Origin: Jaltomata sinuosa
Taxonomy: Eukaryota; Streptophyta; Magnoliopsida; Solanales; Solanaceae
Length of the DNA stretch: 64,000 nt
Assembly: GCA_003996215.1 (NCBI GenBank)
Contig: QJPP01001422.1
Span: forward strand, 186,001 to 250,000
Reading direction: 5' to 3'
The translations under genes and the position numbers were made by a program. This document shows positions 35,936-48,882 of the stretch, one piece after another. The notes under the pieces are model-generated. The model saw nothing but the letters and a program-made list of their open reading frames with translations, was not told the origin of the DNA and ran no database searches. Position 1 is the stretch's first letter, and each line of letters opens with the position of its first letter.

Positions 35936-37090
35936 TATTGCATTTTAATGCCCTTTTCATCCGCCTTTGGGCTCTAAAATACCCTTCTCATCCACCTTTG
36001 GGCCCTAATTTGCCCTTTCGATTAGTAAAACCCTTTAGAAAAAATGATTAGGATTTTTATTTAATATGTAACAATATTTTATTTGTTAAAATTTTAATTA
36101 ATCAAAACCTATTAACTTACAAACCCAATTTGGATCCTAGATTTAGTTCCCCCTCATTTCTCATCTCTCCATTTTTTTCAAGTTCTTATTTAAACTAGAG
36201 ACATATGTCATATATTTAATTTAATGACTAAAATTTAGTAAATTTAAAATAAGTCTTAATTATGATTAAAATAATTAATTATTTTTATTTATTTACTCCA
36301 AAATATAAGGCAATTCCACAATTTTAGCCATTAAATTTATTTTTAAATATATTATTATTTATTTTATCAAATATTTAAATATCTGATTGCTATATTATTT
36401 ATAATACAGGAAAAAAGTTATATTAAATTTTAATTGTAATTTTTATTAAAGCAGGAGGACTTCTCTTCCAACATTGAAATTCCTTTCCAACATCCAAAAT
36501 TAGGCTAAAAATAATTTGAGTGAAAAAAGTAGTAGCAAAAAAAATTAAAGTAAAAATGATGCAGGACAAAATTTACTCAAGCCTCAAGGAAAGTGAGAAT
36601 ATTTTTTTATATTTGGGAAAGATATCTTGTACAACTAAAATTGTGAGATTAAAATAATATTTTGAAAGTAAATATATGAAAGTAATTAATTATTTTAATC
36701 TTAATTAAGACTTATTTTTAATTTATTAAATCTCGGTCATTAAATTAAATCTATGACATATGTCTCTAATCTAAATAAGAACTTGGAAAAAATGGAGAGA
36801 TAAGAAATGAAGAGGAGCTAAATTTGGGATCCGAATTGGGCTTGTGAGTTAATAGATTTTGATTAATTAAAATTTCAACAAATAAACTGTTGTTACATAT
36901 TAAATGAAAATCCTAATCATTTTTCCTAAAGAGTTTGTTAAGGAAAAGGGCAAAATAGGGCTCAAAGGTGGATGTGAAAGGTATTTTAGAGCCCAAAGGT
37001 GGATCAAAAGGCATTTTAGAGCCCAAAGATGGAAGAATGGTATATTTGTACCATTTCCAATACTTGAAGGGTAATTTAGGCTCTTCTCCG
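35936..37090. mobile_element. Long-TIR (foldback-type) DNA element
   Basis: About 385 bp at 35941-36325 is the inverted complement of about 36640-37025 (shared words: cacctttgggctctaaaata, aaaaatgattaggattt, catttcttatctctcc, gacatatgtcat). The centre is short and carries no ORF. The right end has about 65 extra bases absent on the left, and about 260 bp of the array unit is missing at the left junction. One deletion through the left end explains both. Superfamily not assigned. Confidence 0.8.
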
Positions 37091-39609
37091 TTAATGTATA
37101 CATAATATCTATCTGCTTTTTATTATTTCACTCATATGTATGCATGTATGAAGTAGTCGTTTTCCTCTTATGGTAAAACAAAATTTTTCATAATGATATA
37201 TTTTTATCTTAATACTAACTTATATTTCAAGAAAATACTTTATTGTCAGACCCATAATCTCCTCTAAAATTTACCTCAAAGCTACATATGCAGGTGGCAG
37301 GGACATTGAACGTCCAATTTCTCAAAATAACAAATTATTCTGACGAATTATCAATATGATGATCCAATGCTATCGAGACTATTAGTGACAACTCTCATAA
37401 GGGCTCTTTGCGGTGACAAAAGTCATTTTCTCAAGTGAAATTGCATCTTAATTTCATATTTTTGGAGACTATTTTATTTGGTAAGACTTGAATTTTTAGT
37501 ATGTTTTATTTTTTCGTTTGAAACTAATTATGGCTGGTATTTAATTACAAACTTTTGTTAAATTCTTGACATGAGGTCACAGTTTTGTTTGATATCAAAC
37601 TTATCATCCTGCCATTACATAACCATTTGGTTGATTGATGATATATTATATATGGGATTGATTATTTGTGGGACTAATTATATTGCATCTTAAATTAACA
37701 CAATATTTAATGTATATATAACTTCTATGAGATTTGCTTTTTATTATTTCACTCGTATGTATGTATGTATGAAGTAGTCGTTTCTCTATTATGGTAAAAT
37801 AAAGTTTTCCATATTTATATTTTTTTATTCAATATTGACTTATACTTTAAGAAAATATTCTATCGACAGACCCATAATCTCCTCTAAAATTTACGTCAAA
37901 GCTACATATGCAGGTGGCAGGGACATTGAGCGTTCAATTTCTCAAAATAACAAATTATTCTGACGAATTATCAATTTGATGATCCAATTCTATCAAGACT
38001 ATTAGTGACAACTCTCATAAGGGCTCTTTGTGGTGACAAAAGTCATTTTCTCAAGTGAAAATTGTAGCTTAATTTCATATTTTTGGAGACTATTTTATTT
38101 GGTAAGACTGGAATTTCTAGTATATTTTATTTTTTCGTTTGAAACTAATTATGGTTGGTATTAGATTATAAACTTTCGTTAATTTCTTGACATTAGATCA
38201 CCGTTTTGTTTGATATCAAACTTATTATCCTGCCATATACATAACCGTTTCGTTGATTGATGATATATTATATATGAGATTGATTATTTGTGGGACTAAT
38301 TATATTGCATCTCAAATTTACACAATATTTAATGTATACAAAACATCTATGGGATCCACTTTTATTATTTCACTCATATGTATGTATGTATGAAGTAGTC
38401 ATTTCCCTCTTATAGTAAAATAATGTTTTCATAATGATTTTTTTAATCTCAATATTGACTTATATTTCAAGAAAACATTTTATCGATAGACCCATAATCT
38501 CTTGCAGAATTTACCTCAAAGCTACATATGCTGGTGGCAGGGACATCGAGCGTCCAGTTTCTCAAAATAGCAAATTATTCTGACGAATTATCAATATAAT
38601 GATCCAATACTATCGAGACTATTAGTGACAACTCTCATAAGGGCTCTTTGCGGTGACAAAAGTCATTTTTTCAAGTGAAAATTGCATCTTAATTTCATAT
38701 TTTTGGAGACTATTTTATTTGATAAGACTTTAATTTCTAGTATGTTTTATTTTTTCATTTGAAACTAATTATGGATGGCATTAGATTACAAACTTTCGTT
38801 AATTTCTTGACATGAGATCATTATTTTGTTTGATATCGAACTTATTATCCTGCCATTTCATAATTATTTGGTTAATTAATGATATATTATATATGGGATT
38901 TATTATTTGTGGGACTAACTATATTGCATCTCAGATTAACATAATATTTAATGTATACATAATATCTATGTGTTACGCTTTTTATTATTTCACACATATT
39001 TATGTATATATGAAGTAGTCGTTTTCATTTTCTGGTAAAATAATGTTTTCCATAATAATATTTTTTATCTCAATATTGACTTATATTTCAAAAAAATATT
39101 TTATCGACAAATTCATAATCTCCTCTAGAATTTACCTCAAAGCTACATATGCAGGTGACAGGGACATCGAGCGTCCAGTTTCTCAAAATAGAAAAATTTT
39201 CTGAGGAATTATCAATATGATGATCCAATGCTATCGAGACTATTACTGACAACTCTCATAAGGTCTCTTTTCGGTGACAAAAGTCATTTTCTCAAGTGAA
39301 AATTATATCTTAATTATATATTTTTGGAGACTATTTTTTTTGGTAAGACTTGAATTTCTAGTATGTTTTATTTTATCGTTTGAAACTAATTATAGTTGGT
39401 ATTAGATTACAAACTTTCGGTAATTACTTGAGATGAGATCACTATTTTGTTTGATATCAAACTTATTATCCTGCCGTTATATAACCATTTGGTTGATTGA
39501 TGATATATTATATGGGAAAAGGACATGGGGTGGCCATTAGAAAAAATAATGGCCCAAGTTTATGCCATGTACCATTAAATATACTTTAAGACAAAATAAT
39601 GACAATTTA

Positions 39610-39715
39610 TAGTTAATCTCTCAACCTCTTTCTCTCACCTCTCTCCCCTTCTCTCTCCCCCCTCCCCCTCTCTTCTCTCTCACTCTCTCTCCCTCTCTCT
39701 CGCTTCATTTTTTTG
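39610..39715. repeat. CT-rich low-complexity tract
   Basis: A run of ctctctccc-type words inside the MULE. Confidence 0.85.
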
Positions 39716-40059
39716 AGTTACTTTTTTCCTCTTTTTTTGCTGCACCTGATGCACTCACAGTGCTCTAACCGATGATTCAAAAGTCATTTTCCATCTTAAC
39801 AAGCTGCTCAAAGGCCCTGTTGTTATACTGACAGAAGAAAAAAATTGAAACTACAAATCATTTGAAAGCTGGACCAAAAATAAAGATTAAAGCATGTACT
39901 GTAATCAATCAAGAGCCGACTAAACGTTTTTCTCTTTTTTTTTAATAATTAAATACCATTTTTAGTGGGTTTTTTTTGCCATGTGATGAAGATAGTTAAA
40001 AATTAAGGGCCGATATTGCTTCGCCTTTTCAATTTCTTCCTTAGTAATTGAAGAAACAA

Positions 40060-40420
40060 AGGTTGTATAGAATGTACATAGAAATTGTATAATTATTGTA
40101 TAGAATATGTATCTGTATAAGATATATATAGAAACTGTATAGGATGTGTATAGAAACTATATAACTATTGTATAGAATATGTATCTGAATAATCATTGCA
40201 GTTAAAAGTTGTATAGAATGTGTATAAAAATTGTATAATTATTATATAGTATATGTATCTGTACATTATGTGTATAAAAAATATATCATTATCGTATAAA
40301 ATATGTATCTGTATAGGATATGTGTAGAAACTGTATCATTGTTATATAATAATATATTTATCACGATTGTATATGTATAAAAATGTATCATTATTGTATA
40401 AAATATATATGTTTTTTTTA
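40060..40420. repeat. TGTATA-type minisatellite inside the MULE
   Basis: Repeats of tgtatagaatgtgtatagaa, ttgtataattattgtatag and aatatgtatctgtata in imperfect head-to-tail order. A tgtgtgtat microsatellite follows at about 40472-40502. Confidence 0.8.
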
Positions 40421-41526
40421 CATATTTCAACTGAAATAGCACATTATCATTTAGATATTTTTAAATATATATATGTGTGTGTATATGTGTGTGTGTGTAT
40501 TTATAAATGAAATTAGTGAATATATATTACACATTTTACTATATATTAATTATATATTTATAACACATATATTTTCTATTCATAATGAATTATTGAGGGA
40601 AAAATAAAAAATAATATAAAATTCAATTTGATTGTTAAGAAAAAAAGAATAAAAAATGTTTTTTTAAGTAAAAAAGAACAACCAAAAAAAGGAGAGAAAG
40701 GAGCGGTCATAGAAAAAAAAAAGAAAACAGCGAAACAACCAAAGAAACAAAATCAAAGGCTATTAGTTGGTATATTACTTTCTTGGGCCATCCGATTTTC
40801 TTTATTTTTGACCGGATGACTATTTGCTTCCTTACCCCATATTATATATGTAATGACCCTTCTAGTCATTTATACGTTTTCCCCTTTCTTGTACCATTAG
40901 AGCTTACTTGTAGCGGCCCAAGTCATTTATGGCTTGTCGGGACCGGTAGTTCGGTGCCCGGGCCGTTTGTTTGGTCTTTATGGCCGTTCCTCATTTTAGA
41001 GCTTCAACTTTGGAAATCGTTGACTTCCGACAACATTCTTGGTAATATCAAAGAATTAAACCAAGGTTCTAGGTCAAAGAAATTCCTTACTCGAAAGTTC
41101 GAGTTAAAGAAATGCCTCGTGTAACACCTCGCCCGTTTGGAAGGTATAAAGTAACCCGTGCCTTTGGGGTAAGACTAATAGTGTCTAATATACTAAGAGG
41201 GATGTTTTATGAGGTATTATAATCGCAAAATGGTCGTATGATAAGTTTTGAAGTCAAGCAAGTTGCGAAACAAAAGTCGGAAAAAGTTATTGTAAATTCC
41301 TTTAAGGAATTCTCTTCAAATTTGGGTTAAATGTCTTGGGGTGTTTCTCCCTCTCTATAAAGATTTAGTGGGCCCCCGATATACCAAATCGAAGGTATAC
41401 GAGTCTAGTTTCCAACGAACTAAACCGTTCATCCATACGACTTCAGAATAGAGAGATATTCGCATTTTCGTAAGACTGCACAAGCAGACACGTCAAGGTG
41501 GGCCCCACATCCTAAGTCGGTTCAGC

Positions 41527-41535
41527 TTATAAAAG
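41527..41535 (+). promoter_or_regulatory. Candidate TATA box, C 5' LTR
   Basis: ttataaaag in a GC-richer setting (gtcggttcagc before, ctgatttatac after), followed about 60 bp later by a possible leader. It is conserved in the 3' LTR at 48874-48882. No transcription start is demonstrated. Confidence 0.5.
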
Positions 41536-43034
41536 CTGATTTATACTTCGTTTTAACTCATTATTTTCACCCAAAATGCACTGAAAATCAGAGGTAAAGT
41601 CCCTAAATAATCCATGGACCTTGATCCTTTCAATTCGGAAGTTTAACGGAAGTTGCTCTACGTCGCGAGCTCATCGTCGTGGTATAGTTTTCCCGTCGTT
41701 TTGGCTCCGTTTGTTGCTACTGCAAGGAGGAAGTTCGTGGGACTGATATTTTTATAGTATTATCATTTGATTATCGGAAGGTAAGGGTTCTAAATCCTTG
41801 ACTCATTCTTAATTTGAGCTTTAGAATCAATTCCGAGGAGAACTTATTGTTATCGGCATGTTTGTCGTGTTTTCTTGCCGTATATTGTTACAGCTCGTGG
41901 TGGGTCATTATAACAGCATGTTTATCTTGGTATTTCAAAGCTTTTTGTCGAGGTAACCTTCCTCCTACGACCCTCCTTCATTATTATATGTTCTAGTATT
42001 GTTTTATGGATTTCTGAGCCCCGAAATGGTATTTTGGATTTGTGGCTTTGGACAGCCCCTTTATCTTGTTATGTTTGGTTATTGTTGTGGTGTTCTGGTT
42101 ATGGTAAGGTGCTGGAGGGATTGGGAAATTGTGCGATTCTTTTTGGGATCACATACGATAGTGATTGGATTGGACAAACGTGAAGTATGCCTTGAAATAG
42201 TGCCTCGGGAGCTCGTCGCTCCTTGGAGATGTGGTTAACATATTGTTGTTGGATTTAGCTGCCATTTGTTATTGTTATTGGCCTCATTTTATGTTTTGGA
42301 GTTGGCTGGTCGCGAGTGTGACATTAACACCTTATCAATTGGCTATGGCTCGTTCTTGCAGCCTTGTCGATTCTAGCAATTGTTCCATTACCTTGGTTGG
42401 TCAGGCTTCATAAAGACGCCTTTGGGGCTTCAGTTGAAAGTATTTGTTTTGTGTGATTCAGAGTTTCCTGGAGCAGTTCGAGCATGAACGACGCCGTTCC
42501 CGCAGCTAGTCATCGGATGACAGGCAGGTTATGGTTTTCCCCTATCTAGACTCTGCGTATATAGGCTATAACTGCATTAATTAGCATCCTTGGATGGGTT
42601 GTTATAGGTTGGTACCCCAGACCTTGTCCACCTTGTTCGTCCGTTATTTCATGCGTTGTTTGTAGTATTCATGTAGTATTGTATATTACCCTTGTGGTCC
42701 TGTGTGGCCTTGTGTTGACTCTGGAACATAGATGGTGGGCTATTTGGGAATGTCCGCGAGTCCCGGACATAGAGATTATCCTTTTAGGCTGGTTATGTCT
42801 GCTGAGTAGCTATTGGGCCTGTGCAGGGCTGATAGGAATTGTTGTGAGCCGTTGGGCTACTTTTATATTTGTGTGCGAGCATATCATCCATGAGAAAGGT
42901 TTTCCCCTGCATGTTTTACTACAGTTTTGGCTGCGAGCCACTACTGAAAGTTTTCCTAAATCTGCATGGCCCTGGGGGCCCTTTTTGGTACTGTTGATGA
43001 TAGAAAAGGGGATTTTTGGATGTTTTCGCACTGA

Positions 43035-43218
43035 TTTTATTACTGGTACTAGTCTCTGCAGGGCAGGGCACCAAACTTGATTTTATTACTGATACTAGTC
43101 TCTGCGTGGCAGAGCACCAGACTTAATTTTATTACTGATACTAGTCTCTGCGGGGCAGAGCACCAGACTTAATTTTATTACTGATACTAGTCTCTGTAGG
43201 GCGTAGCACTAGACTTCA
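43035..43218. repeat. 46-bp tandem repeat, 4 units, C 5' LTR
   Basis: Unit: ttttattactgatactag, tctctgcggggcagag, caccagactta. Each unit contains a ctctgc…gcagag inverted pair that could form a hairpin. The 3' LTR copy is at 50372-50555. Confidence 0.88.
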
Positions 43219-44785
43219 TTTACTACAGTTTTAGACCCGGTTACGCTCGGGCACCCTTGGAGGGGTTTTTGAGGCATTTTATACTACTTTAGTCATAGAC
43301 AGGGTCTGGGCATGCATATTTGAGACTGGGTCTCTATCTTTATCCCAGACTTGCTTTCGGATGACATGTCTTGATACTGAGTTTTACTATGGGGTCGGGG
43401 ACCTCCATGGACCTTGCCGCTCTGGGCCTGGGGCTTTGGGCTGCGTGCGCTGGAGGGAAGGGTATATGGTGGAGTAGAGGTATACAGGCTGAGTCCTTCC
43501 ATGGAACTTGCCTGCTGGGCCCGATTGGCACCGGAGGAGGTACATACAGAGGTTCTATTTCATATCATATCATATCATGCATTGGATTCCACCCTTGTTT
43601 ACTGTGTGTTCAGTGTACGCTCGGATAGTATCGGATGCCGGAGGGTTTGCTTTCACTTGATTGTGTTCCTCGGTTGTATGGGCGGCCATTGGGACTGTAG
43701 GTAGACTATATTTACTCCTATCTTTATTTAGAGCTTGTCTTGGAACCCGGTTTTTGAAAGATTAGTGATGGCTAGCCTGTTGAGGCTTTGGTTGTGGGAT
43801 TTTTGATTATTCAGAGGGCTTTGGAGTCCTATCTTATTGAGGCACTTTTGTGTGGCCTTCTGAGCAGAGTGTGAGACTCTGGTTCTATTCTTGTGGGAAG
43901 CTGAGTGGTATCTCTCAGTTATTGTGGCCTAGTTATTGCATCCTAGGGTTGTACTTGTGAGGTGATTCCCTGGTTATGCTATCATATGATTGGATTGGTG
44001 TTATGATTTCCTTATACTGGTTGATTCCATTTTGAGTATGTTAGACTACTCTCCGTCTTTTCCTTCCACTTGAGGTTACCGGTATACCGCTATTTTCTCA
44101 ATCCTCTCTCTACTTACTTATATTGTTGTGCAAGGACTCCAGGTGCGTTCTCCTTTCCTTCACCTGTGATTCTGTGTAATTGTATCTCTGTGCTAGCATG
44201 TGTTACTTGAAGCTCTTGGTTATGGATGGTCTGTGCTAGCTCCTTTTGCCTTGCTTATTGCCTCAGTGACTGCTTTCTTGCTATCTGTTACTTACTGCTT
44301 TTATATCCTATATGCGTTCAGTCGGCCTATGATACCTACTGAGTACCCGTGGTTTTGGTGCTCATGCTACACTTCTGCACTTTTTTGTGCAGATATTAGC
44401 TGAGCTTTCGCCGTTGATCACGTTAGAGACTCGTGCAGCTTTTGGATCTTTGAGACTAGGGTGAGCGCCTGACGGTCGGGGCTTGTCTACATCTCATCTG
44501 TTGTACTGTTGCTCCTTGTACTTTCGGAGGCAATTTATGTTGTATTTTGTTACTACTAGCACTTGTATCCTATTAGAAGCTTCTGTACTATTGATACCAA
44601 GTGTTGGGGTTGGTGTAGTTTCGTTTATGTATTTATATTCGAGTTTTGCTTTCGCTTATTTCTGCTTGCTGGTGCATTTTGGTTAGGTAGTAGCCCATTA
44701 CTAACCATTCTGGGCTACGGGAATTGGTTCGCCTACTGGGGATTGTAGGTGCCATCATGACTTGAGAAATCGGGTCGTGACAACT

Positions 44786-44797
44786 TGGTATCAGAGC
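44786..44797 (+). other. C primer-binding site
   Basis: TGGTATCAGAGC lies three bases after the 5' LTR and matches the complement of the plant initiator tRNA-Met 3' end. Confidence 0.92.
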
Positions 44798-44989
44798 TCT
44801 AGGTTCACCGGTGTCATGGTACAGAAGCAAGTGTCTAGGTAGAGTCTCGCGGATCGGTACGATGACGTCCGTATCCTATCTGTGGGAGGCTACAGGGCAT
44901 TGTTAGGAAATATTTCATCTTCTTGGCTCCTCATCGTGCGTTCCTGGCTCTATTGAATTCTAAAACTTCAATTGTTCATTCATTCTGAG

Positions 44990-45430
44990 ATGCCTCAGAC
45001 GAGTGCGATAACGGTTGGTCCCGAGGCTTCTGTGCTTGTTGCTTCAGTGCTTTCGTTAGCACCAAGACTTCAGAGTAGAGGTTACCACCTCAGATAGGGG
45101 GTGTGGGGTCAGCGCTGCCTTCGATTGGATTTATAGCTACCCCAGTTCTTCAGGACACTGTGGCTAGGACTCTGAGTCCTCCGGTGAGTGTTTCAGTACC
45201 TGGTTCTGTGAGTGGTGCTTCAGTTATAGTTGAGCTTCTAGTTCTTCAGCAGGGTTGTCTGTCGGTATTGGAGTACGAGGTGAGATTTTCCCATCGGATT
45301 TCATCTGGTATAGGCTGTTTTTGGTGTGGTGAGCATGGGCACTTTGCTAGGAATTGCCCCAGGATTGTGTATCCCAGACAGCCTGGTTGTTATCATTGTG
45401 GAGAGATTGGTCACCTTTATTGAGTTTGTC
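44990..45430 (+). pseudogene. C gag remnant with two CCHC knuckles
   Basis: An ATG at 44990 opens a 35-codon peptide (MPQTSAITVGPEASVLVASV). A second open stretch from 45103 goes straight to a short SVLEYEVRFS block (a scrap of the capsid region) and then the nucleocapsid. Two zinc knuckles follow: C-F-W-C-x4-H-x4-C at about 45314-45358, and C-Y-H-C-G-E-I-G-H then a TGA before the last Cys at about 45384-45430. Most of the capsid is missing compared with E4 gag. RNA-binding knuckles outlasting the capsid is notable but may be chance. Confidence 0.75.
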
Positions 45431-48196
45431 CCCAGCGAGGGCTGGTTGGGGCTTCAATTTTGACCACTTAGTCCAGAGTTAGACCCCATCATCTTGATGC
45501 TCCTCTTGGTGGGCCAGAGGTAGAGGTTCCTGACATCGTTACTCCAGGTCAGGCTTTTGCTACCTTTGACTTATGTTAGTCCCGCTCGTGTTGCGACTCT
45601 ATAATTGCTTCTATGCCTACCTGCTACTTGTTTAAGTTGTTTGGCTACCCAAATTATAGTATCGATACGTTGTTTTATTGGTAGTTTATTCTTTAGTAGT
45701 GGATGGGGGTAAGTTAGCCTTAAGAGGTGTTTTCCCGGAGTTGTAGATCGTGGGTAGTTCTTGTTAGTCTGTTTCTAATTGGCTTACCCCTGTTTTATTG
45801 TGATTCTGTACTTTTGGTTGGGTTTCCCTTGTTGAGCGGTCCTATATGGTTGTTGCCTAGGCCGTTATCTAGTGTGTATAGAGATCTATGTGATGGTTTG
45901 GTGTATTACCGGTAGTTGGGTCGGAGTTGAGATTTTGCCTCAGTTGGGAGGTATTGGTTATGCTAGTGTGAATAGATTGGTTGGGTCTCTCGAGTGTCTA
46001 GAGTCGACCCTCTTTGTTGATTAGTTTAGGAGGTTGGTAGGTATATGGGTTGTTCCCATAGTCTCCTCCACTTCCTGGTCCGCTGGGTGTTTTGTTGTAT
46101 CCCTAGCTCCAGTTGGAATGAATCTTGATCGTAGTTCTTTCCATGATCTCTGGATGTTGGCATCGTGATTGGGTCTTGACTTTAAGAACTCCAACTAAGT
46201 GTTGATTGTAAACTCATGGTTAGGTTGTATTTATGGGCATTTCAGGTGAGTTGGGCATTCAGACCATTCTTCTCCTGCCTTATTGAATTTGACGTGTAGC
46301 TATGAGTAGTAAGGTAATGACTTCAGGTTCTTATTTGAGAAAGGATTTGTAAGGTTTAGTATGTGCTAAGGAAGCATTTTTGTTTATTTGAAAAGAAGGG
46401 AAATACTCTTTGTATATGTTTATGTGTCCTCGTAAGGGGCGATGAAGGTTTGCTTCGGGATTGTGGGTTGGTGATTCAATTCAGCCGTCTACACATTGCT
46501 GTGGGTTTTCCATCGATTGCTTTTGTTTCAGTAGCAACTGCGGAGTTGGCAATTTGCATATTCAGGCCTAGTTGTCTTGGGTTCTTACGGGTTCATTGGC
46601 AGCATCCTGGTTCGACCAAGGCTTTAGTTGGTAGTTTTGAAAGTTGGGGTTCAGAATTATGGCTTGGCAGGTTACATCGGATTATTTGTGGCAGTTTCTA
46701 TTTGGTTGCAGCATCCTAGTGCCGGGAGGCAGTGGGTGCAGGCAACTTAGCTTCTTTACTTCAGTTGTGGATGCGGCTATTGGCCTTGGACACCTAGTCC
46801 TTGGCTAACCTCTGCAAGAGGCGAGATATTCTAGATTTCAGCAGTGTTCTAGTTAGTACGAGGTCCTTCTACCATGGTTGGACAGATTCAATGGCGTGAG
46901 TTTGAGCTTCAGTAGTAGTGTATGCTTTATGTGGTCAACTTGTACGGATTGAGACTAGCGAGGCTATTTTGAGTTCTGATGATACGTAGAGACTAGTAAT
47001 CGCCATTCATTTGCCAAGGATTTGAAAGCTTATTTAATTGATTCCTCCAGAGTTGTTGTTTATGTGGGGTTCCACTGTTGGTTAGACTCGGCCAGTATGG
47101 ACTAGAAGTTTGTTATGATATATGCTTCGAAGTGGTTGGTGTTTGTAGAACCAGTAGAGCGGTTGATTCGAGCCAAAGGAATGAGTTGAAAGTATATGCA
47201 AAAATTTCTATGGCTAGATGGTAACTTTGAACCCCAGGCACCTTTTTCCTTTTCCTTCGGGGTGTTTGGACTTGATATTGTGGCATGGTGGACTTCTTCC
47301 TGAGGTGAGATTCGTAAGGCAATTTCACATTCAAATGGTGTTCGAGTGTTCGGAGTAGCAGTAGTGTTTTCTAGAGTTGGGAGCTTGGATCATGGTTACA
47401 GACTTCGTGGTAGGGTTACCACACTTCTTGCAGGATCATGGTTTTGGTTTGGGTCTTTTGGGCAGATTGCCCTGGTTCATTCACTTTCAGCTGATTCAGA
47501 CCTGGCACGGTTCAGTTAGCAAATTTGATGTTAGAAAAAATGTTTGTTCGTTGGTTGGTGGTCAGTCAAGGCAGGTAACTTTAGTTTCAATGATATGCTA
47601 TGGGTTGTTATCTTGGATGGCAAAGGCTAGTAGCCTATATCTTGGCTTAAAACACATTTGTACAATGGGTGACTTCGTTCGTGGTAAAGTATAAGCAGGA
47701 ACTATGGATCTCTGGTGTGTCAGTTGATGCTTCGAGGGTGGTTTGAGTGTTCAGCTTGTATGCAGATTCCTTTTTGTGGTGCTAAAGGATTCAGTTCAGA
47801 ATAAAAAAAAGGGCTTTTGCGGAACAACGAGTTCATGAGTTAGAGTTTTGGGTTGATGGATTTTCTGGTAAACTTGGTATGGTTTTGAGGATTCGAGTTT
47901 TGTGTGTTGATAGCCTTGGTGCACTGGTTTTGGTGTTGTGTAGGTGCTTTTTGGTTAAGATTCTCTAGGTTTAGTTTGGATTGGCAGATCTTTGGAGGTT
48001 GAAATCTAGCTTGGCTAGTAAGAAATTATGGCTTGGTTGCTTTCTTTGGTTATGTTCTATTGGGTGGCGTCTGGTCGCGGAGGTTACCCGGGTTGTCTTT
48101 GGGAGTAGTGCGGGCGTTGTATCCGCTATTCTTAAATCTCTAGTATTTTCTTCCTTCCTGACTTTCGGGGATGAAAGTCTTTTTAGTAGTGGATGA
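45431..48196 (+). other. C internal region, degenerate, no readable pol
   Basis: No long ORF with a known domain is seen. The part 46318-47510 is shared with E5 (22341-23545). Around 47395-47540 the words gacttcgtggtagggttacc and the following tttgggtc recall the integrase start (DFVVGLP…), but the sequence does not continue as one. It ends with ctttcggggatgaaagtc and ttagtagtggatga before the 3' LTR, the same lead-in as in element D. Confidence 0.6.
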
Positions 48197-48873
48197 TGTA
48201 ATGACCCTTCCGGTCATTTACACGTTTTCCCCTTTCTTGTACCATTAGAGCTTACTTGTAGCGGCCCAAGTCATTTATGGCTTGTCGGGACCGGTAGTTC
48301 GGTGCTCGGGCCGTTTGTTTGGTCTTTATGGCCGTTCCTCATTTTAGAGCTTCAACTTTGGAAATCGTTGACTTCCGACAACATTCTTGGTAATATCAAA
48401 GAATTAAACCAAGGTTCTAGGTCAAAGAAATTCCTTACTCGAAAGTTCGAGTTAAAGAAATGCCTCGTGTAACACCTCGCCCGTTTGGAAGGTTTAAAGT
48501 AACCTGTGCCATTGGGGTATGACTAATAGTGTCTAATATACTAAGAGGGATGTTTTATGAGGTATTATAATCGCAAAATGGTCGTACGATAAGTTTTGAA
48601 GTCAAGCAAGTTGCGAAACAAAAGTCGGAAAAGGTTATTGTAAATTCCTTTAAGGAATTCTCTTCAAATTTGGGTTAAATGTCTTGGGGTGTTTCTCCCT
48701 ATTATAAAGATTTAGTGGGCCCCCGATATACCAAATCGAAGATCTACGAGTCTAGTTTCCAACGCACTAAACCGTTCATCCATAAGACTTCAGAATAGAG
48801 AGATATTTGCATTTTCGTAAGACTGCACAAGCAGACACGTCAAGGTGGGGCCCACATCCTAAGTCGGTTCAGC

Positions 48874-48882
48874 TTATAAAAG
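48874..48882 (+). promoter_or_regulatory. Candidate TATA box, C 3' LTR
   Basis: Same ttataaaag site as in the 5' LTR. Confidence 0.45.

Larger units (their letters stand above)
39514..40838. mobile_element. Non-autonomous Mutator-like element, 9-bp target duplication
   Basis: It is flanked by the perfect 9-bp repeat atattatat (39505-39513 and 40839-40847), the duplication length of Mutator-like elements. The ends are loosely inverted: gggaaaaggacat…tggcccaag on the left; gggccatcc…ccttacccc on the right. No transposase is seen. It contains a CT-rich tract and a tgtata minisatellite. The duplicated 9-mer occurs once at this place in the other array units. Confidence 0.8.
40849..44782 (+). repeat. 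C 5' LTR, 3.93 kb
   Basis: It starts TGTAATGACCCTTCTAG and ends TCGGGTCGTGACA. The first ~200 bp and the part after about 42470 match the D LTR, but about 41055-42465 does not. That middle block has a second LTR-like start (TGTAACACCTCGCCC, 41120) and a TATA box. It has a four-unit 46-bp repeat at 43035-43218. Confidence 0.9.

Noticed and set aside
35682..39513. Tandem array units as exons of a host gene
   Set aside because: The conserved block has stops in all frames I read and no splice-consistent frame; no protein family recognised.
41120..42465. Middle block of the C LTR as a separate nested LTR
   Set aside because: It has a TGTAACACC start but no TGACA-type end and no target duplication; both C LTRs carry it identically placed, so it is part of the LTR.
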